63,570 nt of DNA. Origin: Cerioporus squamosus. Lineage: Eukaryota > Basidiomycota > Agaricomycetes > Polyporales > Polyporaceae. The notes beneath the pieces are model-generated. The model searched no databases. It was given only the letters and a program-made list of their open reading frames with translations, and was not told the DNA's origin. The position numbers were made by a program, and so were the translations under genes. The stretch lies in NCBI GenBank assembly GCA_022592435.1, contig JABYQS010000190.1, positions 1 through 63,570 of the forward strand, given 5' to 3'. Shown here piece by piece: positions 20,206-33,600 of this stretch (positions within the stretch are counted from its first letter, which is position 1; each line of letters opens with the position of its first letter).

Positions 20206-23200
20206 TCAAGCAGCCACGTCGTCCATTCTGGACAAGTTCAGCGTCCCCCGGCTGAACCCACTCGCGAGCGCACTGAACCCGCCCTCGCGCACCTCGGACA
20301 GGAACAGGTCGTGCTGGTCCGCGAGCCGCTCGTTGTTCCGCCGGATCTCCCTGATCATGCCGTGCTCCCGCGCGCAGTTCGGGCACTCTGTCTCGTTCTC
20401 CGCCAGGCAGCTGTGTCAGGAGAGGCATCAGCATAGATGCGAGATAGATGACTCAGGCTGCCGTCAGGGACGCACCGTTGGTGGTAACTGTGGTTGCACA
20501 TGAAGTGTACCGCGGGGAGGTCCAGCCCGCCTTGACATGCTGAGCATTGGGTGACGTGGAAGACACGCGGGTGGTCGGGATCCGAGAGCTCCTGGACCTG
20601 GCGCAGCTTCGCTTGCGTCTCTGTCCGGTACGAGGCGATGAGCTGCTGGTCCTGTATCCAGCCTTGTCAGCATCTAGTATCTAAGCAGCCGGCCAAAGGA
20701 AACTCACCGTGTCAACTTCCTGCCTCGCACTCTGGATGCGCGCCATGAGCCAATCCTTGACGAGCCCGACGCTCGCAACCCCGTTCCGGCTCAGCACCTG
20801 CACGACGCTCACGGGCGGCATGATCTTCTCCTCGTCGATCACCCGGAGCACATCCACGACGTCGTCGCGGTGCTTCGCGAGCAGGGCCGGGGTGCTCGTG
20901 AGGAAGCGCAGGACAAGCGGGTACAGCTGCGGGCGGCCCGCACCGTATTGCCGCACGCGGCGGACGACCTCGCTGCTCGCGTCCGGGTCGCCGTCGTGGT
21001 GCCGGTCCATGAAGAAGCGCACGACGTCTTCGTGCATGCCCATGCGCTCCCAGAGGAGCACAAGCCCGGCCGTGAAGTCACGGGTCGAGCAGAGAATGAG
21101 CGCGTGCGTCGGGTCGTAGGGGAGCGTCGTGTTCTGGAGGAGTGCGAGCGCCTTCGAGTTGTGGCTCGCGTCAGACGAGGACGGCGGGTGGGAGAGGTAC
21201 AGCTCGAAGAGCGTGTTCCACACGGCGACTTGATCGCGCTTCTCGGCTTGCTCGTCGGCGTCCGGGTCCGCTTCGACGGGCTGCGGCTCGGAGGTGTTCT
21301 CGACGGACTGGCCCCAGCGTTTACGCGCGACGGTCTCGAGGAAACGCACGAAGTGCTCGGTGTGGTCCACAAAGTGCGCAAAGTACAGACGCGGCGAGGG
21401 GCGCTTGACGCTATCTGCACGGGCCTTTGCGGGCGAGGCGGTAGTAGGCGTAGCAGGCGGCGAATTAGACGTCCGCGAGCCTTCAGGCACGGAGTCACGA
21501 CGGTTGGCTTCTGAAGGCTTTGCAGGGGTGGGCAGCGCCGCTGTCGGTGTTGATACGTTGTCCACCGTGGCGGCAGGCGCGCGATTCAGGGCGAGGTAGG
21601 ATAGATAGGATGGACCTCCAGTTTGTTTGGCAGGCGCAGCAGCGTCGGTCTCTTCGCTCTCGACGGTGAGGGGAGCGAGACTGGTGCATAAGTCTATCAA
21701 AAGGTCCGTGGTTTCCTCTGGAAGGTTGTCCAGCATAGCACGTCCGTATCGCGCGAGGTTGCTCTCAGCCTATCTCGGCACAAACGAACGATGAGCGCAA
21801 CCGAGGGAGGTGGACTGCAAGGGTACTTACCGCCTCTGCTCCGAGACGCCGCAGGTACATGAGGGCATCCTTGTAGTTCCCGGCGTCCTCGATCTGTATT
21901 CGCAGGTAGTCCTCGTGCCTTTCGTACTTCTTCGCGAGATAGGAAGCGTGCTCAAAGTAGCCTGCTTGTCGACATACGCGGATCGCCGTATCGAGGTCGA
22001 AAGGAAGCTCGTCCTTGCCCTCCTCCCCGGTGACACGCAGCGACTCGCGCTTGATGAAGCTGTCCAGGCGGGAGACATCCTTCAGCTTGGTATATGTGTT
22101 GAGGAGAAGGGTTGTGTGGTCCGAGTTTGCGAGGCCAAGTGAGTGGAGTTCTTGCAGGTACGTTACTAGATTATGTATCCGTTGGGCGTCCAGGAACTGT
22201 GGAGAAGTCAATACAAAGGGACCTCGACGCGAAGCCGGCAAAGAGTCACCGACCTTGCGGATCACATAGCTGGGCTGAACGTAGCGGATGGTCTGTATGT
22301 ACTGTTGCATTGCGCCATCGTAGTCGCCCTTTGTATACAGATGGTCTCCATATTGCTTGTGGATGTCGGCAATGTGGGACTCATCAAGCTTCTGGGTCTC
22401 GGCGATGTTGAGTGCGAGGAGGTAGAGACCCTTCCGGTAGAGCATATCCAGCTTTGCTGATGTCGGCTTCTCCTCGAGACACATGAGCTAGACGGTGCGG
22501 TGAGTATGAATCGCTTTCAACGCGTCAAGACTAGCCAACCTTGCCGTCGTTCGAGAGGACATATAGCTTGCCCCATGACGAGAACACCTCCCGGACGCCT
22601 TCGGGGAAGGTACCGGAGTGTGCGACGAACTTGTTCTCGGGGTCAAACACGGTCACCTTCGCGATTTCCGAGCCTGGGGGTGCGACGCTCTTGGCAACGA
22701 AGTTCCGCACTGTTGCAGATGCCGCAGATGCAGTAGGGGTGAATGGGGGAGACACGATGACAATGTAGTTGCGGTGGGTGTGAATCCTCGACTTGAGACC
22801 TGACCGGGCTGGTGAGCGGTCTCAACCTGAGGCACGATTTCGTACATGAACAAACCTTCGTACGCGTAGCATGCTCCTCGGCTCTCCGTCCCGCAGCAGT
22901 ATATCGCTTCGTCACGAGCAACGACAATCTCCCGCGCTTTCCAGTCCATCGTCGCGCAGCCAAGGCCGGTGCCTATCTCGTCGACGACTGCTGGAGTTCC
23001 ACCACTCCCCTTTCCCGAAGCCTGGTAGCATAGCGTCCTGTTCGTCGTGACAATGAAGAGGTAGACGTTGGGGGTTTCTTCTGTGGGTTCCCGGAAGCCG
23101 AGGCCTGTGATCGGCTCTGTGGGGGACTCGTGAATGACACGGGGCTTGGGGAGGGTGCTGAGGGAACCTGACGTAGAGTAAATGGACTGGTCAAGGTGGC

Positions 23201-23897
23201 GGTAGAAGATGACGGTGCCGTCTCCAAGACCGATGGCCAGGTAAGAGAGTGTTGCCGACAGAGCGATCGTGGACACCTGGATGTGAATGGTTAGATGGAG
23301 GGGCACATGGGGTGCAATGGAGGACGTACGGGATGTGGGCGATTCCCGCTCTGGACCTTAGCTGAGCGAAGTAGGAGGGGTGTACCAGTCTTCTTGTCAA
23401 ACGTTTGCAGGTCCCAAACCTTGAGGAAGGGGTGCCGTGCGGCATCCTCTTCCTAACGTGAGGCGTTAAGCAGAGGCCATCCCAAAGGCACGAGGAAACA
23501 TACCCCAAGGGTGATGAGAATGCCTCTCCGCTCTGCCATATGCGTGACCCGACCGCCGGTGTGGGCAATCCAGCTCTTGGCAATCTCGAAGTCCCGGTTG
23601 ACGAGGTAGACGCTTCCATGGATGTCTGCGACTACGAGACCGGCGGAGGACGCGACAATGGTCGATATTTCTGGTGTTTTCTGCGTTATTGGTCAAGAGC
23701 GCAGAGGGGAGGGCATAGAGATGCTGATTTACCCGGAAGACTTCAGGAGCACTCCCAAGGTCGTGTATGTCCTTTACCGGGACAACGTCGAAGAACACGA
23801 ACTGCCTCCACTGCGGGAGCCGTCAGTCGTTTCAAGATCGTCTCGGGGGCGTACTCACTGCAGGGGCCGCGCTGGCTGGCGTCGGTGCTTGTGCCAT
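20206..23897 (-). CDS. VPS11: VPS11/PEP5, core subunit of HOPS and CORVET tethering complexes
   Basis: Scaffold subunit with E3-like RING end that tethers endosomes and vacuoles. Start at 23897 (MAQAPTPASAAPA) splices to WRQFVFFDVVPVKDI, which begins the beta-propeller (STIVASSAGLVVADIHGSVYLVN; LGDGTVIFYRHLDQSI). The alpha-solenoid has clathrin-type repeat text: YGDHLYTKGDYDGAMQQYIQTI, ARYGRAMLDNLPEETTDLLI and KARADSVKRPSPRLYFAHFVDH. The C-terminus is a RING domain with paired cysteines and histidines (CSACQGGLDLPAVHFMCNHSYH ... CPNCAREHG), shown here in part, and ends LNLSRMDDVAA. About 1,000 residues, as usual. It diverges from the dynein tail gene across 292 bp. Frames agree throughout what I checked. 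Confidence 0.93.
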
Positions 23898-24189
23898 GGT
23901 CGGCCGAGGGTAGAGGTACGGATGCGCGAACGGCGTGTGCTCGCGTACACCGACACGCGACCTGATGGACACGCAATAAAGAAGCCTTTCTGTGCGAGGT
24001 AGTTATACTGATATTCGTGAGCTGGTCGCGTGCACAGGGAGAGTATATGGCCAACTGGCAGAGAGAAGAGGGCGGAGGAGAGCAGCAGACGAGCGCCTGT
24101 GCGTGGACGCGTAGGTGGACTTGTCCGTTTCAGGCCTTCTCGTCTGTCTCTCCTGCCACCTCCTCCTCCCGCCGACACCGACATCCACC
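23898..24189. promoter_or_regulatory. Divergent promoter, VPS11 / dynein tail gene
   Basis: The two ATGs are 292 bp apart and point outward. The dynein side has a pyrimidine-rich stretch (CTCCTGCCACCTCCTCC) and an ACACCGACATCCACC lead into its ATG. No TATA box was seen. Confidence 0.4.
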
Positions 24190-27100
24190 ATGGCAGGCGT
24201 GGATTCGCCCCTCGCCCCCATCACTAACGGCGTCGGACGCACCAACGGCGCCCTCAACGGCAATGGCGACCTCCACGACGGCATCTCCGAGCCCGCCATC
24301 TCCTTCGATCCCTCAGTCTTTCGTTCATATCTGCTCTCTCTCCTTCCTCCAATATTTGGCACCTCTCCAGAAGAGCTGGAATCCATCTTCGACGAGGACT
24401 TTTACGACCGGGTAGCGCGTTTTGCAGGAGAGGGCGGCGGCGTAGTCTATGTCGTCAAGAAGAAGGACGAACAAGAAAGTCAGTCCCCCTTCCATCCTCA
24501 CGCGACGGCACACTGAATTCGCACAGGCGAGGACGCCCCGCCGACCTACTCCTACAAGCTCACGCAGAACCTGACTTACGACCCCTCTCATGTCACGACC
24601 CTTGCTATCATCAAACGCGGTCCTATCCTCGACCCCACATCTCCTTTGGCCACTCAACTACAAATTCTCAACCTCTTTGGCAGCGATGAGACTCCGTACG
24701 AGAGTTTGCATGCCGTCATCAGCTGTGCAATGAAGCCCTACTTCGAGGCCTTCGTCGGTGCAAGAGGCGGAGGCAAAGATGGCGACGGCAAAATGGGTCA
24801 GTTACCGTGCATCTGCTGCAGTTGACGCGTCGCCTCATTCATTTGTCTAGGCATTCCCGTCACGAAGAAGAAGTTTGCTGAGCTCGAGCTCTCCTTGCTC
24901 CATCTTCAGCAGAACGTCGAGATTCCCGAGACTCATCTCGTCATTCATCCTCTCATCCAACGCATAGTCGAGCAAGCACGCGCCAATGGCTCAAGACCTA
25001 GCATCTCCGACATCCCCACCAAGACTCTTAACGACAGCTCCTTCCTCAACACTCTTCAGAGTCATGTCAATCAATGGATCAAGTCTATCCAGACCGTCAC
25101 CAAGCTCACCCGCGACGTCTCCTCTGGTACCGCCTCCCAGGAAATAAATTTCTGGCTCAGCTTGGAACGCGCGCTCGAGGGTATTGAGGCGCAGCTGCGG
25201 AGCGAAGAGGTCAACATGGTCATGGACTGTCTGCGGAACGCGAAGCGTTTCCATGCCACCGTTAGTTTCATCGCAGATACAGGTCTCAAAGACGCGACAG
25301 ACACGGGTAAGTCTCTCGGGTGAGTTTTCCTCTATGTCTTCCTCAATCATGCGCCCCCGCAGTGCACAAGTACAACCAGCTCATGAAGGACTTCCCCCTC
25401 AACGAGCTCTTGTCTGCTACGGACCTCGACAAGATTCAGGAGGCAGTCGTACTCATCTTCGGCCACATCAACCGGAAGCTGAAGCTCTCGCCCTACCCCA
25501 TTCGACGTGCCCTCCCCCTCGTCGAAGCCATCTCGCGCGACTTCAACGACCAGCTTCTGCGTGTATTGACCTCACATCGGCTTCTCTACACCCCCTACGA
25601 GACCTTTGAACGCCTCCTCTCACAGACCATGGCCATATTCCGTACATGGGACGATCACATGAAGGAGTTCACGAACGTCGCGCGTGAGGTCACGCGCAAG
25701 CGCCAGGAGAAGTTCATCCCCATCAAGGTCATTCCCGCGCACGCGAAGCTACAGGACCGCATTCGCTACCTGCGCGATTGGCGGAAGCAGCATGAGCAGC
25801 TCGCGGTGATGACCGGGCCCACGAAGGGCTTGGGCAGCGTGGGGACCGAGATGGGTGGGATGGACATGGAAGCCGAAGTTAAGGAGGCGTACGAAGTCAT
25901 GAAGCGCATCGATGTCCTTGACGTCTCGACAGGTGAGCATTCTGAGTGCCTGACGCTGATCCGTTACCGACTTCGTCCACAGAGGGCAGCGAGATCTGGG
26001 TTGCTGCTGAGAACGCGTACAATGAGCGGGTTGCTCGTGTGGAGAACCAGATCATCGCGCGGTTGCGTGACAGGCTGGGGACTGCCCGCAATGCAAACGA
26101 GATGTTCCGTGTGTTCTCAAAGTTCAATGCACTGTTCGTCCGTCCGAAGGTGAGCGCTTTCCCATTGGCCTATGAGCTTAAGCACAGAGCTGACGCTCTC
26201 TTGTTCTAGATTCGCGGTGCCATCCAGGAGTACCAGACACAGCTGATTGACTCTGTGAAAGAGGATATCAAGCGATTGCACGACAAGGTGTGCATGATGA
26301 TGTGTCATAGCATATCCACCTTAGTCTGACCACACACAACGCGCGCAGTTCAAAACGCAATATCGGTTTTCCGAGGCGTACCACATGTCGCAAATGCGCG
26401 ATCTCCCACCAATATCCGGTGCCATCATCTGGGCACGACAGATCGACCGGCAACTGCAGACATACATGAAGCGCGTCGAGGACGTCCTCGGAAAGGGCTG
26501 GGAGCTCTATGCCGAGGGTCAGAAGCTCCAGTCCGAGTCGTCCGCATTCCGCAAGAAACTCGATGTCCGTCCTGTCTACGAAGCATGGCTGCACGACATC
26601 AACCGGCGCGACATGGGCGTGGGCGGCCGCCTGTTCGAAATCGTGCGCTTGCGCGGTGGCGGATTCCAGCTTGCGGTGAACTTCGACCCGCAGATCATCA
26701 CGCTGTTCAAGGAGGTTCGGAATTTGCTGTGGCAGAATTTTCAGGTGCCACATGCGATTACGAACATGGCCAAGGATGCGAAGAGGGTGTACCCGCATGC
26801 GGTCAGCTTGATGGAGACGGTGCGAACGTATGGGCAGACGCTGGATCTGGTGGAGAACAACAAGGGGATTGAGTGGCTTGTTGCGGAGTACAGGAATGAG
26901 GCGCAGCGGATGGTCACGAAGGGTGAGTTTTGACGCAGCAACGGTGGTCATTGGCAGATCTGATGTTTTGGCAGGCATGAACATCCGCTGGGACTACTTC
27001 GTCAACCAGTATGATACCGCTCGCTATGTCTCCACCGACGGTGCTCGGGACAATCGCCATATTCAGTTTGTCCGGGAGTTTGCTAGCGTCGTGTCCATCC

Positions 27101-28383
27101 TTCAGGTGCGTCAGATTTCAGGATACTTCCATAGCGATTATTCATTGGTGGCGGACTTGCAGGACAAGACCAACAATGTCATCGACCTGTACAAGGATAT
27201 TCTGCGATCGGTGGAGGAGCTGTCAACATGTCCGTACACACCTGATGCATTCCGGGAACTTCTTGGCAAGGTCCAAGCAGCGGTATGTATTCGTGCCATA
27301 TTTGCTCCAGGCACGGTGTTCATCAGTCTACTACACAGATTGACCGGCTGAACTTGGAAGGCTACGCGAACCTGGACCACTGGGTCGCAGAGCTGGATCA
27401 GCGGATAGAGGGCATCCTCCTACAGCGGGTGACTGCTGTTATTCAGCAGTGGTGCCAGGAGTTCGAGCGCGCGGATGACGGCGATAGTAGGAGAGAACCC
27501 GTGACTATCAACAGCAAACGAAGGGACAAGCGGGCAAAGGATGACAAGGTGTGTTAGCTTTTCTCGATTCGCCTGCTAGAGGTTCCCAAACTTATGCGCG
27601 GCTGTAGTCTACCGAGGGACAACTCATTCTGGCGCCGATCATCCACGAGATCCGGATTCAGAACCAGGTCATCTTCCTTGATCCGCCAATCGAACATGCG
27701 CGTGAAGGATGGATTCGTCAACTGCATGAGTGGCTCGGTGAGCTGCGAAGATTTTCCAAGTGCGACAATCTGGTATTGACATCCTTCACAGGTACCGTCT
27801 GTCGCCTAAGACGGATACAGAGTTCACGCTACGAGATCGGACTGCAGATGCAAGGACATGTGGCCACTGACCTCACGTACACCTCTCTCGTAAGTGTCGT
27901 ATACCACCAGAAAGAATCTCTTTTCCATGTGCTGACTCTTTCTTGCAGCTCACCAAGTTCCCCGACGCGACATTAGAGCGGCCGTTCTCGTTGATCGAGC
28001 AGAAGGTCCAGTCACTGAAGGACTACGTCGCGAAGTGGCTCCAGTTCCAGTCGCTTTGGGACCTAGAGACCGAATACGTCTTCAACCGCCTCGGCGACTC
28101 GCTCGCGAACTGGCAGCAGCTGCTCACCGAGATCAAGAAGGCGCGGTCAACATTCGACACGTCCGAGACGCAGAAGTCGTTCGGCGTGTGCGTCATCGAC
28201 TACGAGCAGGTCCAGGCGCGCGTGAACGCAAAGTACGACGCGTGGCAGCGCGATATCCTGAGCCGGTTCGGCGTGAAGCTGGGGAACGCGATGAAGGAGA
28301 TGCACGCAGCGATCCTCAAGGCGCGCAACGACCTCGAGCACCAGTCGATAGAGGGTCTCGTTGGGCCCCCGCGGAGGTTCTAG
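24190..28383 (+). CDS. dhc1: Dynein heavy chain tail protein (N-terminal half of a split cytoplasmic dynein)
   Basis: This is the dimerising, cargo-binding tail of cytoplasmic dynein. The start [16 protein letters not shown] leads through about a dozen short introns to roughly 1,190 residues. Recognisable blocks include [96 protein letters not shown] and [22 protein letters not shown]. The frame stops at 28383 after [18 protein letters not shown], just before the linker and AAA+ motor. None of the three plus frames downstream continues into a motor, so no ATP site is present. Agaricomycetes are reported to encode dynein in two genes, dhc1 (tail) and dhc2 (motor), as in Schizophyllum commune, which fits this stop position. 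The partner gene is not in the window. The name dhc1 follows that usage. Confidence 0.88.
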
Positions 28384-28797
28384 ATTTGCGTTGTGGGTCG
28401 TGGTTGGCTGTTGGCTATCTATACTTCCTCGGTGCTACTGGCTGGGCTGTGGATGGGTTCGGTGCCGTGTACGTACGCATATGCATTGCTGTGCTGTCGC
28501 AGTTGTTTCTCTATCATCCATGCATGTATCCACGGATTCGTAATGGCTTCCCTACCATACGTTTGTACCTATGTAGTCGTATACCCACACTATTGCACGA
28601 CGGTGTCGTGAGGGGAATGGCAGGAACTGAGGATGATTATATCCTTGTCTGTGGGAAACGGCTTGCCGTGCCGGAGCGCGCAACTCGAGGATTAGTGAGA
28701 CGACTCGCATCTTGACGACTTGTTGGTATTTCTACACTACTTCTTCCCAACGTCATGGCCAATCTTCTCTGTGGACCGTCCTCTCGCTCTGACCACC

Positions 28798-30650
28798 ATG
28801 TCCTTGACGTCCCAGGCAGTAGGCGGCAATCGGCCACGGTATCCACGACGGATACCCTGCCAGCACAGACAGCACCGACGGGAGAAGGAGGATGTCTCAG
28901 TCGTTTGGTCCAAGGATTTCGGTTTTCTGCCTGTACCAAGCCGTGTGCGGTATGACCCTGACCATCCAGCACACTTTGGCTTGTTGATGAACGTCATCTT
29001 CGGCATTGCGAGCACGTTCAGTACGTAGCGCAAACTACCTCGCTTCTGATACAAACTGACCTCCTGTAGTCGTCGCAAATCTGTACTACTGTCAACCTCT
29101 GTTGAGTGAGTGTAACCCTGTCTCTGTCTCGACGGACCACACCCCGTATCAGGCGTACCGAGCGTCGAAGTTTCTGTCAAGACTGACGCTCGCACACAGT
29201 ACAGTTTTCCTTGGCATTCGGAGTGACCTACCAAGAGGTTTCCAACATACCCACGCTCATACAGGCTGGGTGAGTGTCTATGTCTACTAGAGCGAGCATC
29301 TAGTCTCAACATGTTCTCGTAGCTATGCTGTTGGCCTCCTGTTCATCACGCCTCTCGGGGACCTCGTGCGAAGACGACCACTCATTCTCATGCTAACATT
29401 CACGACTGCCTCCCTCTCGATTGGCCTCGCGATCACATCGAACCTAGTCGCTTTTGAAGTGCTGTGCTTCTTCGTTGGAGTCTGCACCGTCGTGCCGCAG
29501 ATCCTGATGCCCCTAGCCGCCGATCTCGCACCTCCAGAACGCCGCGCCTCAGCCCTATCAATTGTCCTCTCGGGCCTGCTTTTCGGTGTCCTCATTGCAC
29601 GGGTGCTTGCTGGGGTCGTGGCCCAGTTCGTGACGTGGCGCGTCGTGTACTACGTCGCGATTGGCGTGCAATACGCGATTCTCGTCATCCTGTACTGGAT
29701 GCTTCCCGACTACCCGCGAAAAACAAGGGCACGACCTATTTTAGCATCCTGTATAGCATGGCCAAGTTGACCGTGACGGAGCCTCTTCTCGTCCAGGCGA
29801 TCCTCATCAGCATCCCCTCCAGCGCGACGTTCACGAACTGGTGGGTCACGCTTACCTTTCTCCTCGGCGGACCCCCATACAACTACTCCACGTGAGTCTC
29901 ACTCTCGAACGTATGCTGCGCCGTTACTAAACTCAGTCCCAGCGTCGTGATCGGATTGTTCGGTCTAGTAGGAATGGTCGGCGTCGCGATGGCGCCGCTC
30001 ATCGGCCGCATAATCGACGGTCTCGTTCCCTGGTCCGCGACGCTCGTCGGAGTGGTAGCGCTCCTGCTCACATTCGCCCTCCAGACCGCCGCGGTGGGCC
30101 TCAACGTCGCTGTCGTGGTCATCGTCTGTATCGGGCTCGACATCTTCCGTCAGACGCAGCAGGTGTCGCTCACAACCGCTGTGCTTGGACTCGACGCGAA
30201 CGCGCGGTCGCGCCTGAACGCAGTGCTCATCCTCTCGGTATGTCTCTTATCAGGTGTTCGCTGTCAGACGGACCGCTGACGAGTGTGCAGTTGTTCATTG
30301 GCCAAGTCATGGGTACCTCCGTAGGCTCGAAGGTGTTCACGGAGCACGGGTGGCGCGCGGACGCGTCGCTGAACCTCGCTTGGACGGGCTTCACCCTCGT
30401 CATCCTCTTCCTGCGCGGGCCGCACTGTCCTCGGTACACGTGGATAGGATGGCAAGGCGGTTTTGAGCTCAGGAAGAGCAAGGTGCTGGAGCGACAGCAG
30501 CGTGAGCGCGAGGCTGCGGAGAGCGAGAAGTCGTCGGGAGAGATCGCCGAGGAGAGGCGGGAGAAGGACGCCAGCCGTGAAGCGTCTGTGTCACCGCACG
30601 ACGACGAGAGAAGAACTAAAGGTCAAGTGGGAACCGATGATGCAGTTTAG
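28798..30650 (+). CDS. Major facilitator superfamily transporter
   Basis: A 12-helix-type solute transporter, substrate unknown. Exons fit at 28798-29020, 29070-29105, 29200-29269, 29323-29891, 29943-30237 and 30291-30650. The N-terminal cytosolic part contains VRYDPDHPAHFGLLMNVIFG, then LYYCQPLLIQFSLAFGVTYQE and YAVGLLFITPLGDLVRRRPLIL, which holds the GxxxD(R/K)xxRR-like loop between helices 2 and 3 of MFS_1. More helices follow (IVLSGLLFGVLIARVLAG; VVIGLFGLVGMVGVAMAPL). The C-terminal tail is long and charged. One frame break at the C run 29713-29715 (after YWMLPDYP) is cured by one extra C, giving AKNKGTTYFSILYSMAKL. The pattern resembles bacterial YnfM-like carriers found in basidiomycetes. 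It lies 414 bp after the dynein tail gene. Confidence 0.88.
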
Positions 30651-33600
30651 TCTCGTCCTTGGTTACCTCCCTCTTCCATGGTGCTTTCACAACATGCTAG
30701 AATAGACTCCTTTCTTGTACGCTACGATATCATGACTTCCTTTTACTTGGTGTTACGAGCTAGACTGTCCGGATGCGCACGCTTTAAAGGGTCTCATTGT
30801 AACTTTCATGGCGGACAGAGAGTGATGGTGAATTTGAAGCAGCGTCTATTCTCGTCTGGCATTGCGTAGCACCTTCTCAGCTGTCGTAGTCGGGCTGATA
30901 GAGTAGAGTACAGACAAATTCGGTAAGTCGCATACTTACTGTAGCAGGCGATCCCGTTAACCACACCGGCAAACTGACGCTGCATTGACGCACTAGGTGG
31001 GATGTCGGATGACGCGACTCTGGACGGGTCTCGTCACATATCAGTGCTGTCACCGTCACCCACTGTTTAGGGCCGGGTGTAGGCTCCGAGCCAGAATCGC
31101 GTTCTCTTCCAGTCTTCCTCTCACAGCGGACCCTCTACTATTGTGCAATCGACTGCTCTCACTCGCCGGAGCAACTCTTGGTACACGCATGTGCCATGAA
31201 CTCGGTCGCGCCCAGATGGCAGAAGCCGTTGTGGACGGTCTGGGTCCCCGGCCATATGCAGGCAGAAGTCGCCTTGGATTCTGAGCAATTCCACAACTCA
31301 CGCATTCTGAATCCACCTGACTCTAGACGGCTGGAATTCGGGTGAAACGTCGAACGAACCCGTTCACAAGGCTTTCTTCCGACACTTCCGTACGTAATGG
31401 CGCACTGTCTCGCTGTGTTTCCAGCTTACACTTCCACTCTAAATCTAGTCGCTGTCATGAATTATGATATGTGGGCGTACGGTTATCATGCTCTTCTATG
31501 CTGCCACTTCCTCTCTTTCATAGGGAGGGTACGCCTCAAGACCCCAGCCGCGCACGCATTGCCGCCATGCAGTCGCCAACATTCGCTCGTGGAAGGTCGC
31601 GCCATCCGCACGTCTTCTCTTACGCCTCCCTTACGTCCTACTCGCCATCGTCCGGCCAGCACACGTCTCGCGTCTAACCCACCAATTCGGAGACTACGTC
31701 TTCATCTCCTCGCGCCAGTCCGAGTCTTCTCCTCTCCCTTCTCCCCGTGTCGATGACTTCTCGCCCAATCGCCTCATCCGAGGTCTTCTCCGTGCGTCTC
31801 CCCGTATCGGACCCGCATCGCTCCTCCCGCATTCCGTTTCATGGCCATAGATCGCGGCTAGATTGCGTTCGCAGACAATCGACCGGGCAAATCTGCGGAC
31901 TGCGGGTCGCGCCGCGTGCGCCCTGGTGCAAGTGTATGTGTGGTTCGGTAAGTGAGTAGTGCTGTGCTCCTGCTTCGCGCCGGCCCTGATGACGTGCACG
32001 CATAGGTGCGCTCAGCTCCCGTTCCTGGTTCCTCGCTATCTTGACGTATTCCTGCGCCGGGCGTCAAGTTGCAGGGTGAGCAGGTGGTGGAACTCCAGAA
32101 GACGGGAGGTGCACTTCTCAAGACTCGGTGCTTGAGCACTTGGGCGTATCTGGGCGACCTATTACCGGACGACCATTTACACGATGCACCAGAGTGCGTA
32201 TTCTGCCACCTTAGGTCGAAGCGCCAAAGTCAGCAGGAAGCGTCGAGGTTCGAGGTTTTTTGCGACAGCAGTGCGCTGGCAGCTCCCGGCAATGCAATTG
32301 CGGAATTGTGAGTGCCCTCTGAGGTTTATGCAGCTCGAGGTGCTGCTTATCGCTGTCAGAATTGCTCCAATAGCCTTACAGCCGGATGCTGGGAACCAGC
32401 AACGATCGACGGCCACTCGTGGCGGCTCGCGTCGAATGCAACGAGGCAAACCGATTGCGGAAAGCGACAATGGTTATCAAGGCCACTCAATCGCTCGCTC
32501 GCCGTACGTACGATGGGTGAGTACATGAACCATAGCGCTACGTAATGCGTGCTATTGCCACATCGGCTTCTCATTGCACGTTCTCTGTTATCGCCGCGTA
32601 CTCATTCCTGAGCACCCGACGACGACGCGGGCGGGCTCGGAAGACCGCCGGTGCTCAGCAGCACTGCAGTTATCGCGCAAGCCTGCGTTATCGCGAACTC
32701 GTGTCGATGGTGCGGCCGCATCGAGAAATTCTGTGGCCTTCCTGCCTGCCGGTGTACAAGCGCTGATAGCATGCTTCAGACTCCCAACTCTCATGCAGCG
32801 CGTCGAGGTCCACCAGGAACGTTCACGAGAAGGCGGGCTAGAGGGGACGCTAGCGAGCCTCAAGCTCACATGCACAGGCGGCGCTCCTGCCTCGGACTTC
32901 TTACGAACCCCGAGTGCTTCGAACGCGACGGCTAGCGGCTCCACTGGCAGGACTTCGCCGACACCGGTGGAGCAGACAGAGCCCGGAAATCGGGCTTCAG
33001 AGCTTGCACTGGCACTGCGCTTTCTTCGTAGAGTGCAGAGTGACGCTTTGGAAGTCTGATGGTGGTAGCACGAGTAGTATGTATTGCGCTTCGTGCTCTC
33101 TCTGGTGCGTGATCCACTGCGAAGTTCTGTTCGCCATCCCGTTTGCCGTCGGCCTCATCATCAGCGAAACAGTCCGAGTCCGATCTCTTCCCGACTCGGA
33201 TCGTTCGAGGGTGCTCAGTACGTTGGCGGCAGGTCAGTTGATGGATCAGAGGTTTGCCTCTGTCAGCTCGAGGGTGCTCCGAGTCTAAACATGCTCACTG
33301 GACGCAGACGTCGCCACGCCACAAGTCCGCTTCTGGGGTGCATCCTAGTACTCATACAACCTTCGGTCAGCGCGCAACCACATTCCCGCATATCGGAGTT
33401 GCGCCCGATGCGCATATGATGGCGTGCGCGACGATGAATCCAGCCCAGAGTGCTGAGCCACTTCGTGGGCGAGCGTGCCCTAGCAGCAGCTGGCTGGTGA
33501 ACCCATGACAAGTCTGCCCGAAGAAAGCCGAGCAAGCGTGTGCCGAGAAGTGGCTCAGGGAAGCAGCGACGGCTATTAAAGACCTCTTGACAGCACGTCC

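Noticed and set aside
24190..28383. Dynein gene as a pseudogene or contig break
   Set aside because: The tail is intact, spliced normally and ends just before the motor, which fits the split dynein reported for Agaricomycetes.
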